NCBI RefSeq assembly: GCF_012726175.1
Contig: NZ_JAASAD010000016.1
Coordinates: forward strand, 43,776-107,775
Direction of reading: 5' to 3'
DNA: 64,000 nucleotides
Source: Micromonospora sp. HNM0581
Lineage (GTDB): Bacteria; Actinomycetota; Actinomycetes; Mycobacteriales; Micromonosporaceae
Shown: piece after piece, positions 44,874-51,795 of the stretch
Position numbering within the stretch: the first letter of the stretch is position 1
How the letters are laid out: each line of letters opens with the position of its first letter
The notes under the pieces: generated by a model
Seen by the model: only the letters and a program-made list of their open reading frames with translations
Told to the model about the DNA's origin: nothing
Database searches by the model: none
Translations under genes and position numbers: made by a program

Positions 44874-47684
44874 TCAGTCGCCGATCTTCTCGACGTTACC
44901 GAAGGCCTCACGAAGCAGGCGAACGGCCTGCTGCTCACTTGACTCACGGGCGGTCTTCTCGTCGATGATCTCGTCGAGTGGCTCGTCGCCGGGATCAAAA
45001 CCCTCGTAGGCGGGAACAGCCGCCGGTCGGGCGCCGCCGGAACGTCCCACACCGCCACGCACCGGGCCGTCGAAATCCGGGTCGTACGGCGGCTCGCCGG
45101 CAAACTCCGCATCCGCGGTCGGCCGCGACGCGTTGGCGGTTCGGACACCTCGCCCGGCGGCTGCCGCCCGGGCCGCCGCGATCGCGCTGCTCACCGGAGC
45201 ACCACCACCATTGGGCGCGGCCCGGCGCGGTGCGGGAGCCGCTCCAGAGCCACCCGGGCCGCCGGGCGCATGGAACTCCGCCACAGCCGTATCCGGTTTG
45301 CCACGCGAACCGGTTCCGCCCGGCGCGAATGATGGTGCGCCGCTACCCGTGATCGCACCACGGTCCGCCTCGGGACCTGCCGTACCGGACCCGTTCGTGG
45401 ACGTACCGGACCCGTTCGTGGTTGCCGGGCCGGTCGTAGCTGCCCGGGAGATGTCCGCGGTGCCCGCCCTGGCTCCGGCGGACGAAAGTGACCCCGGGCC
45501 GACATGATCGACGACACCGCCGCCCGGGCGGGCCGCCTCGGGCCAGTCGTCGTCGGACGGGTCGCCGGAGACGGACGGGATCGGGGCGGCCCGCCCGGGG
45601 CGGGCAGGCTCCGGCCAGTCGTCACCCTCCTCGGCCGAGCCATCCGACCGAGACGCGGAAGATTCAGCGGAGCGAGCCTGGGCGGCTCTTGTTACCGGCG
45701 GCCCGGCGGCGACCGCCGCCGGAGCGGAAGCCAGGCCGGAAGCGGCCGTGCTGCGGGATGGCGGGGGCCCAGCCGCACCACGTTCACCCGCCACCTCGCA
45801 GCGGATCTGCCAACGACCGTCCAACTCCTCGTAGAGCGCGTCGGTGAGCACCTGCGCGTGATCGGACATCATTCGTGCCAGCACCGCCGACTTCACGGTC
45901 AGCACGAGAGTGTCCCCGTCGAGGTCTCGGACGACCGCGTCCCGCATCAGCGCGGCGATCCGCTTGTTGCTCCGGTTCACCTTGCCGACCACCTCCGGCC
46001 AGACACGACGCACCGCGACCGCGTCAAGCGTGCCGGGGCTCACCGCACCGGGGCGGGGTGGCTCCGGTGTCGCCGAATCGGGCATGACCGCCGACGCCGG
46101 CACCGGCCGCCCACCACCTGCCATCGCACCGTCCGGCCCCGGACCGGCGGTCGAGGTCGCTTCGGCACGGTCGGCGTTTCGGGTACTGCCGTCGTCGGTG
46201 GACACGGTGCCGTCGGTGGACACGGTGCCGTCGGTGGACACGGTGCCGTCGGTGGACACGGTGCCGTCGGTGGACACGGTGCCGTCGGCTGGAGCCGTGG
46301 CGGCAGCCGGCGCGGCAGCGCCGGTCCCGGCCCGATTCATGGCGGCAGCCGGCGCGGCAGCGCCGGTCCCGGCCCGATTCATGGCGGCAGCCGGCGCGGC
46401 AGCGCCGGTCCCGGCCCGATTCGCGGCGGCAGCCGCGGGCGCGGCGGGCGGCTGGGTGCGTACCGCCGGGGGTGTGGTGGCGGGCGCGGAGCCGGCAGCG
46501 GGCGACGGCGCGTCGGTGCTGGCGAGGGTGAGCCGGCGCTCCATCCGTTCGAGGCGTTGGAGCAGGCCGCCTGTGCCGTCGTCGACGCCGGGCAGCAGCA
46601 TCCGGGCGCAGATCAGTTCGAGCAGCAGCCGGGGTGCGGTGGTGCCGCGCATCTCCACCAGGCCGTCGTGCACGATGTCGGCGCACCGGGACAGGGTGCC
46701 CGGCCCGAGCTGCTGCGCCTGGGCAGCCATCCGCTCTATCTGGTCGTCCGGTCCGTCGATGAGACCCTTGGCCACCGCGTCGGGCACCTGCTGGAGCACG
46801 ATCAGGTCGCGGAGCCGTTCCAGCAGGTCGGAAGCGAACCGGCGGGGGTCGTGCCCGGCCTCGGCGACCCGGTCGACGGTGGCGTACGCGGCGGCGCCGT
46901 CACCGGCGGCGAGGGCGTCGCACATCTCGTCGATCAGTGCCGCGTCGGTCACCCCGAGCAGCGCGGCGGCCCGGGCGTAGGTCACCCCGTCGGGGCCGGC
47001 ACCGGCGATGAGCTGGTCGAGTACGGAGAGGCTGTCCCGGGCGCTGCCGCCACCGGCCCGCACCACGAGCGGGAACACCGCCGGCTCGACCTGCACCCCC
47101 TCGACTTCGGTCAGCTGCTCAAGGTACGGCCGGAGCACCTTCGGCGGGATCAGTCGGAACGGGTAGTGGTGGGTCCGCGACTTGATGGTGCCGAGGACCT
47201 TCTCCGGCTCGGTGGTGGCGAAGATGAACTTGACGTACTCCGGCGGCTCCTCGACCAGCTTGAGCAGGGCGTTGAAGCCGGCCGACGAGACCATGTGCGC
47301 CTCGTCGATGACATAGATCTTGAAGCGGCTGTTGGCCGGTGCGAAGAACGCCTTCTCCCGCAGCTCACGGGCGTCGTCCACACCACCGTGGCTGGCCGCG
47401 TCGATCTCGATGACGTCAATCGAGCCGGCCCCGTCGCCGGCCAGCGAACGGCAGGAGTCGCAGGTGCCGCAGGGCTCCGGGGTGGGCCCGTGCTCGCAGT
47501 TGAGCGAGCGGGCCAGGATGCGGGCGCTGGAGGTCTTGCCGCAGCCGCGCGGGCCGGAGAAGAGGTAGGCGTGGTTGAGCCGCCCGCTGCGCAGCGCCTG
47601 CGACAGCGGCTCGGTGACGTGCTCCTGCCCGATGACCTCGGCGAAGGTACGCGGCCGGTACTTGCGGTAGAGCGCCAGTGCCAC
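44874..47684 (-). CDS. dnaX: DNA polymerase III subunit gamma/tau
   Basis: 936-aa clamp-loader subunit. AAA+ with Walker A GPRGCGKTS, zinc motif CEHGPTPEPCGTCDSC, VIDEAHM Walker B and the GGGSARDSLS sensor; then the collar and the tau C-terminal region (TLVLTVKSAVLARMM). Between them is a long disordered region with minisatellite repeats (see below), so it exceeds E. coli DnaX (643 aa). GTG 47684 has GGAGG upstream. No slippery A-run for gamma production was seen. Confidence 0.95.
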   Translation of the reverse strand: MALALYRKYRPRTFAEVIGQEHVTEPLSQALRSGRLNHAYLFSGPRGCGKTSSARILARSLNCEHGPTPEPCGTCDSCRSLAGDGAGSIDVIEIDAASHGGVDDARELREKAFFAPANSRFKIYVIDEAHMVSSAGFNALLKLVEEPPEYVKFIFATTEPEKVLGTIKSRTHHYPFRLIPPKVLRPYLEQLTEVEGVQVEPAVFPLVVRAGGGSARDSLSVLDQLIAGAGPDGVTYARAAALLGVTDAALIDEMCDALAAGDGAAAYATVDRVAEAGHDPRRFASDLLERLRDLIVLQQVPDAVAKGLIDGPDDQIERMAAQAQQLGPGTLSRCADIVHDGLVEMRGTTAPRLLLELICARMLLPGVDDGTGGLLQRLERMERRLTLASTDAPSPAAGSAPATTPPAVRTQPPAAPAAAAANRAGTGAAAPAAAMNRAGTGAAAPAAAMNRAGTGAAAPAAATAPADGTVSTDGTVSTDGTVSTDGTVSTDGTVSTDDGSTRNADRAEATSTAGPGPDGAMAGGGRPVPASAVMPDSATPEPPRPGAVSPGTLDAVAVRRVWPEVVGKVNRSNKRIAALMRDAVVRDLDGDTLVLTVKSAVLARMMSDHAQVLTDALYEELDGRWQIRCEVAGERGAAGPPPSRSTAASGLASAPAAVAAGPPVTRAAQARSAESSASRSDGSAEEGDDWPEPARPGRAAPIPSVSGDPSDDDWPEAARPGGGVVDHVGPGSLSSAGARAGTADISRAATTGPATTNGSGTSTNGSGTAGPEADRGAITGSGAPSFAPGGTGSRGKPDTAVAEFHAPGGPGGSGAAPAPRRAAPNGGGAPVSSAIAAARAAAAGRGVRTANASRPTADAEFAGEPPYDPDFDGPVRGGVGRSGGARPAAVPAYEGFDPGDEPLDEIIDEKTARESSEQQAVRLLREAFGNVEKIGD
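46194..46283. repeat. 18-bp tandem repeat x5 in dnaX
   Basis: Five perfect 18-bp units (gtcggtggacacggtgcc) encoding GTVSTD five times in the disordered linker of DnaX. In-frame unit, so copy changes would keep the reading frame. Confidence 0.9.
46299..46424. repeat. 42-bp tandem repeat x3 in dnaX
   Basis: Units start at 46299, 46341 and 46383, the last diverging at its end; each encodes about NRAGTGAAAPAAAM in the DnaX linker. Near-identical copies suggest recent expansion. Confidence 0.88.
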
Positions 47685-47825
47685 GGCGTCCCGCCTCCTC
47701 TCGACCGAGCCATTCTGCGCCGACCTCACCCGCCTGACCACCCACCCCGCCGGGTCGCCCCGGCCGGTCCGCCCGGCTTGCGGCATGTCGCGCCGCGGCA
47801 GGTCGTGGTGCCGGGATGATCCACT

Positions 47826-47883
47826 CCGGTTGCGGCATCTTGCGGCCTCCACCGGCCGGGAAACCCCCAGATGCCGCAACCGG
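47826..47883. repeat. REP-like inverted repeat with perfect 15-bp arms
   Basis: CCGGTTGCGGCATCT (47826-47840) and its exact complement (47869-47883), 28-bp spacer, between dnaX and the SRP RNA gene. Built like the repeat at 4440-4511 but with different sequence. Confidence 0.6.
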
Positions 47884-47912
47884 GGCGCGCCGGAGGGCGC
47901 CGGAGACAGAAA

Positions 47913-48002
47913 GGCCCCCCGTGCACCCGGCAGAGCTCGCTTATCCTTGCTGCCTTCCGGCCCTGGGGAGGTTCACGAGATACCGCCGCACGGGAGGTAC
48001 GC
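47913..48002 (-). ncRNA. ffs: Signal recognition particle RNA (small, 4.5S type)
   Basis: On the minus strand the core CCAGGGCCGGAAGGCAGCAA, the conserved tetraloop and Ffh-binding region of bacterial SRP RNA, is unmistakable. The ends pair (CCTCCCGTGC near 47998 with GCACGGGGGG near 47920). Followed by TTTCTGT on the minus strand. Exact ends approximate. Confidence 0.9.
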
Positions 48003-48080
48003 CCAGCCTACCCGACCGACCGTGGATCCTCAGGGGGTGGTGGGGTGGGAAGCTCGGCGCGGACCTGTATCCTGGCTCGC

Positions 48081-48165
48081 GGAGGATTCGCCTAGAGGCC
48101 TAGGGCGCACGCTTGGAAAGCGTGTTGGGTTCACACCCTCACGAGTTCGAATCTCGTATCCTCCG
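48081..48165 (+). tRNA. tRNA-Ser (GGA)
   Basis: Acceptor GGAGGAT/ATCCTCC, anticodon loop TTGGAAA (GGA), long variable arm, T loop GTTCGAATC, discriminator G; CCA not encoded. Confidence 0.95.
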
Positions 48166-48188
48166 CTCTCCTGAGCAGCGTAAACGAA

Positions 48189-48217
48189 CAGGGCCGGCCC
48201 CCACGGGACCGGCCCTG
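48189..48217. terminator. tRNA-Ser terminator
   Basis: CAGGGCCGG / CCGGCCCTG with an inner CCC/GGG extension, 24 nt after the tRNA. Confidence 0.65.
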
Positions 48218-48365
48218 AGTCGTCTTCGACGTCGCTCCCGTCTCAGTTGACCGCCCGTAAGCCACAGGCGGACCAGGACGTGCCCGGCCACACCCTCCTC
48301 ACCAACTGGAACGGTCCATGACGCCAAGGGCCGAGCCACACCAGCAACTCAGGTAGACGAGATAT

Positions 48366-48387
48366 AACGTCAGACGTACTATACGTT
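48366..48387 (+). promoter_or_regulatory. PadR promoter and probable operator
   Basis: AACGT (48366) and ACGTT (48383) are mirrored over 22 bp, and TACTAT (48377-48382) lies 6 nt before ATG 48389. The -10 box thus sits inside the palindrome, fitting self-repression of a leaderless mRNA. Confidence 0.55.
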
Positions 48388-48388
48388 C

Positions 48389-48754
48389 ATGCGGGAACCC
48401 ACATTTCTGATCCTCACCGCGTTGGCCGCGCAGCCGTTGCACGGCTATGGCGTCATCCGGTCGGTCGACGAGTTGTCGGCGGGCGAGGTCAAGCTGCGGC
48501 CGGGCACCCTTTACGGCGCCCTGGACCGGCTGGCCGAGCAGGGCCTGGTCACCGTCGACCGGGAGGAGGCCGTCGAGGGTCGGCTGCGCCGCTACTACCG
48601 GCTCAGCGACACCGGTGCCGCCGCGTTGCAGGCACAGGTCGAGCGACTTCGCCGGCACGCCGCCGCCGCAGAGGTCCAGTTGGGCAAGCGCCTGGGCGGT
48701 GCGCTGAGCTTCGGCCTGGTGATCGCCCCGACCGCAGGCGAGGTGACCGGATGA
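48389..48754 (+). CDS. PadR-family transcriptional regulator
   Basis: 121-aa winged-helix protein: FLILTALAAQPLHGYGVIRSVDEL and LRPGTLYGALDRLAEQGLV are the recognition region, then a helical dimerisation arm. PadR proteins sense phenolics or drugs and often repress a neighbouring membrane gene. It overlaps the next gene (ATGA at 48751-48754), so regulator and membrane protein are coupled. Confidence 0.9.
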   Translation: MREPTFLILTALAAQPLHGYGVIRSVDELSAGEVKLRPGTLYGALDRLAEQGLVTVDREEAVEGRLRRYYRLSDTGAAALQAQVERLRRHAAAAEVQLGKRLGGALSFGLVIAPTAGEVTG

Positions 48755-49905
48755 CCGCAGCCTGGTCGGCCCCCGACCCCAGCGCCGCCGCTGCCAAGCC
48801 GGCCGAGCCCGACAACGCCAACCCGAGCACGCCCAGCACCTCTGCCTGGCCGAACGCCGATGACCGGCTGGAGCGTGGCTACCGCAGGCTGATGCTCGCC
48901 TACCCGCGTCGGCACCGGCGGCGGCACGGTACCGAGGTGGTGACCACGCTGCTGGAGATGGCGGAACCGGGCCAGCGCCGCCCCCGGGCCAGTGAGGCTC
49001 TCCACCTGATCGGCAGCGGCCTGCGGCTGCGGTTCCGGCTGCCCGCCGGCCGGCCGTTCATGGCGATCGCGGCGCTGCTCGCCGCACTGGTCATGGGCGG
49101 TTTCGGTGCCGCCGCCGGCTCCTGGCTCGGTGCCCAAACATTCGCGGACCTGCCCGACGCCGACAGCTCGACGCGCCTGATGCAGTTGGCCGGCGGGCTC
49201 GGCGAGTCGAGCCAGTACCGCGTGAAGACGAACTGGCACGCCCACCGAAGCAACGTGACCGACGCCGTCGCGGCCGGTTGGAACGGCGAGCAGGTCCGGC
49301 AGCGGTTCGCCGATGCGGGTTGGTCCGTCTCCGAGTCCACTCCGCTCTCCGGGCGCCGCGTCACGGTCAACCCGGACGGCACCACCACCGAGACCACATT
49401 GCGTGGCACGCGGTTCAACGCCGAGTCCGGCGGCCTGCTCATCCAGGTACGCGCGTACATCGCCGAAGACGGCGGCAGCGTATCGATCGACGCCACGCCA
49501 ACCCGTACCACCGCCTTCCTGCCCTTGGTCGCTATCGGCGTGGCCGTCGGGCTGGTCGTCGGCTGGCTCGTCGCGGCGGCCGTCGCGTACCAGATGACGG
49601 CAGCACCGCCTGGACGCCGGATGACCGCCGGTGCGCTCTGGGGGACCTCTCTGCTGGCGCTGGCGCTACCGACGTTCGCGCTGTACGGCAACGCCGTGCG
49701 GATCGTTCGCGCTGACGGCGGCGTTGATGACGGCGGCCTGCTCACCGTGCACAGCGCCTTCACCCCAGGCGAGTACTACTACCCCTTCGGACCGTCCTGG
49801 CTGATCCTCGGGCTGACCATCGCCGGTCTCGCGGTCGCCGTCGCGACGCTGCTCGTCGCCCGGCCCGGCAGGCAACCACCGCAGCAGGTCGCCGTGGCGA
49901 ACTGA
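48751..49905 (+). CDS. Multi-pass membrane protein co-regulated with PadR
   Basis: 384-aa protein: cytoplasmic N terminus with an RLERGYRRLMLAYPRRHRRRHGTEVV stretch, which is the amphipathic head common in actinobacterial PadR-linked proteins, then four membrane helices (about 103-127, 253-279, 293-312, 350-370) and an external domain (about 128-250) rich in Thr/Ser. Possibly a sensor or transport accessory; no catalytic motif. Confidence 0.75.
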   Translation: MTAAWSAPDPSAAAAKPAEPDNANPSTPSTSAWPNADDRLERGYRRLMLAYPRRHRRRHGTEVVTTLLEMAEPGQRRPRASEALHLIGSGLRLRFRLPAGRPFMAIAALLAALVMGGFGAAAGSWLGAQTFADLPDADSSTRLMQLAGGLGESSQYRVKTNWHAHRSNVTDAVAAGWNGEQVRQRFADAGWSVSESTPLSGRRVTVNPDGTTTETTLRGTRFNAESGGLLIQVRAYIAEDGGSVSIDATPTRTTAFLPLVAIGVAVGLVVGWLVAAAVAYQMTAAPPGRRMTAGALWGTSLLALALPTFALYGNAVRIVRADGGVDDGGLLTVHSAFTPGEYYYPFGPSWLILGLTIAGLAVAVATLLVARPGRQPPQQVAVAN

Positions 49906-49939
49906 ACACGGTGACCTGACCGACACGGAGACGGGGGCC

Positions 49940-50281
49940 GTGCTGGACGAGGCGGTGCTGCGCCGGCCGGTCGGCGGCCCGGTCGTGATGCGCGAGCAAC
50001 TGCTGGCGCTCGCCGAAGCGTCGACCCGGCCGCACATCCGGATTCATGTGGTGCCGTCCACAGTGGGCGAATACGCTGGGCTGAACGGCCCGTTCATCAT
50101 CGCCACCGCGTCGGATCACCGTCTTGCCGGCTACCTGGACAACCAGTTGCAGGGGCAGGTGGTCAGCGAGCAGGCCGAGATCGCGGCGATACTTGCCGCG
50201 TGGGAGAACGTGCGCGGCGAGACGCTTTCGCACTGGCAGTCGGTCGACCTGATCAGGGAGGTGGCGCAGTCATGGCAGTGA
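49940..50281 (+). pseudogene. Scr1-family regulator lacking its HTH domain
   Basis: 113 aa corresponding to the C-terminal half of DUF5753 (LDEAVLRRPVGGPVVMREQLLALAE, PHIRIHVVPSTVGEYAG, RLAGYLDNQLQG). Normal members carry an N-terminal XRE domain and about 280 residues. Here the preceding gene ends 34 bp upstream, so the N-terminal half is gone. It may still be translated from GTG 49940 as a ligand-domain fragment. Its DUF397 partner follows intact. Confidence 0.7.
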
Positions 50282-50478
50282 ACGACACCCCGGCGCTGTC
50301 CGGCGCCCGGTGGCACAAGAGCAGCCGCAGCAGCGGTAACGGCGGCGCCTGCGTCGAGGTCGCCCGGAACCTGCCCGACGTGGTGGGCGTACGCGACTCG
50401 AAGGACCCGGCAGGTCCAGCGCTGGTGTTCAGCCCGGCCGCCTGGCGCGCCTTCGTCGCCACCGTCGACAAGACCTGA
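50272..50478 (+). CDS. DUF397 protein, Scr1 partner
   Basis: 68-aa DUF397 protein (ARWHKSSRSSGNGGACVEVARNLP, VGVRDSKDPAGPALVFSPAAWRAFVA). In actinobacteria such proteins pair with Scr1/WhiJ-type regulators in many copies and affect development and antibiotic production. Start ATG 50272 overlaps the truncated regulator by 10 nt. Confidence 0.9.
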   Translation: MAVNDTPALSGARWHKSSRSSGNGGACVEVARNLPDVVGVRDSKDPAGPALVFSPAAWRAFVATVDKT

Positions 50479-50521
50479 CCACCGTCGTACACATGTTCTA
50501 TCCACAGGTTGTGGAAGCCGG

Positions 50522-51079
50522 GTGAGTTACCAGCTCAGCGCGGTCGTCGCGGACGCCGAGCTGCTGCGCGAGGAGACCCGCGAGCTGGATCATGCCGTGC
50601 TCGGCGAGCTGCGGCAGGACTTCGCGCTGCTGCCGGTCACGCCGCAGCTCGTGCTGGAGCTGACCGGGACCCCGCCGGACTACCGCACCGACGAGCCCGG
50701 CCCGGAGCAACCGTTCGAGCTGGTCTTCTCCCCCGCGCTGACCGAGGTGCTGGCCCGCTGGTCGGTGCGCGGCCCGCTGGCGTACGTCGAGGCGGAGTTC
50801 GCCGGTGGGGCCGGTCACCAGGCCGCGGCGGTCTGGCTGGGCGGCAGCCTCGCCTGGGGGCCGCGCTTCGACGCGGCGCTCGACGGGCCACGCCCGGAGT
50901 GGCCGATCAACGCGGCGCTCGTCGAGCTGGGCGTGGAGCCGGGCCGGTGGATCGACCCCTTCGCTGAGCTGGGTCTACATGTCGAGCGGAGCACCGAGGG
51001 ATGGCTCATGCACGGGCGGCGAGGGCTCAGCGCCGACTACTGGGACGAACTGGCAGACGAATGGGAGGCTCGGCAATAA
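50522..51079 (+). CDS. Conserved hypothetical protein
   Basis: 185-aa soluble protein, alpha/beta by eye, with LRQDFALLPVTPQLVLEL, AYVEAEFAGGAGHQAAAVW and a C-terminal GRRGLSADYWDELADEWEARQ. No family recognised. GTG start. Confidence 0.7.
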   Translation: MSYQLSAVVADAELLREETRELDHAVLGELRQDFALLPVTPQLVLELTGTPPDYRTDEPGPEQPFELVFSPALTEVLARWSVRGPLAYVEAEFAGGAGHQAAAVWLGGSLAWGPRFDAALDGPRPEWPINAALVELGVEPGRWIDPFAELGLHVERSTEGWLMHGRRGLSADYWDELADEWEARQ

Positions 51080-51118
51080 CCTCAGCACCCCCGTCACGTT
51101 GGGGACTGGGGGATTCTG

Positions 51119-51649
51119 ATGAAATTGCGACAATTCGGCTTCATCGCCGCTCTACTTCTGGCTGCCTCGACATCGGGCAGCGGAGTCATGCCACCGGACA
51201 CCCTCGCCGTCCGCGAGCCAGTCGCGTCGGTCAGCGTCGTCGATCTCGACGGAGTGGCCGATGTGGACTTCGGTGATTCGGAAAGCGAGCTGACCCGGCG
51301 CGGCATCCTGCGCACCGACGTCGACGCCTGCGGCCCGACGCTGGCCGGGCACGACGAGATCAGCCCGATCTTCATCGATGATCGGCTGGTGCTGCTCTGG
51401 GCCGGCGACCCGGTCCGCACCCCGGAAGGCATCGCGGCCGGCTCACCCGTCGCCGAAGTCCAGGCGAGCTACCCGACCGTACGGGAGCTGCACGCTCCGC
51501 AGGGGACATACCGCTTCGACGGCCTGCTCGCCCGCGACGGCGACCGCGCCTACCTCTTCCTGCACGACGGCCATACGGTGCGGAAAGTCATCGCCGGGTA
51601 CGCCGACTGGGCGCACCGTCTCTTCGTCGAGGGCCACGCCCCCTGCTGA
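51119..51649 (+). CDS. Small exported protein of unknown function
   Basis: 176-aa protein with signal peptide (about 1-22, GFIAALLLAASTSG). Mature part: VSVVDLDGVADVDFGDSESELTRRGIL, two Cys (DVDACGP and GHAPC at the end), probably one disulfide. Ribosome site GGGGG before ATG 51119. Role unknown. Confidence 0.65.
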   Translation: MKLRQFGFIAALLLAASTSGSGVMPPDTLAVREPVASVSVVDLDGVADVDFGDSESELTRRGILRTDVDACGPTLAGHDEISPIFIDDRLVLLWAGDPVRTPEGIAAGSPVAEVQASYPTVRELHAPQGTYRFDGLLARDGDRAYLFLHDGHTVRKVIAGYADWAHRLFVEGHAPC

Positions 51650-51795
51650 CGCCGTCCTGACACGAATCGGCGTCCCGGGTGACGCATTCACACCAACGTT
51701 CCTGTCGTTCCGGGGACCTGTTGCCAGGAGATCGATTGAGATGAAATCATCCGGCCACACGCGCCCGACGGGCGCATCACCACGGGGAGTGTGGC

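Noticed and set aside
46194..46424. Possible CRISPR array
   Set aside because: Units are contiguous, in-frame coding repeats without spacers, and no cas genes are near.
45504..47819. 771-aa open frame on the plus strand
   Set aside because: Antisense shadow of dnaX, including the minisatellites; no recognisable domain.
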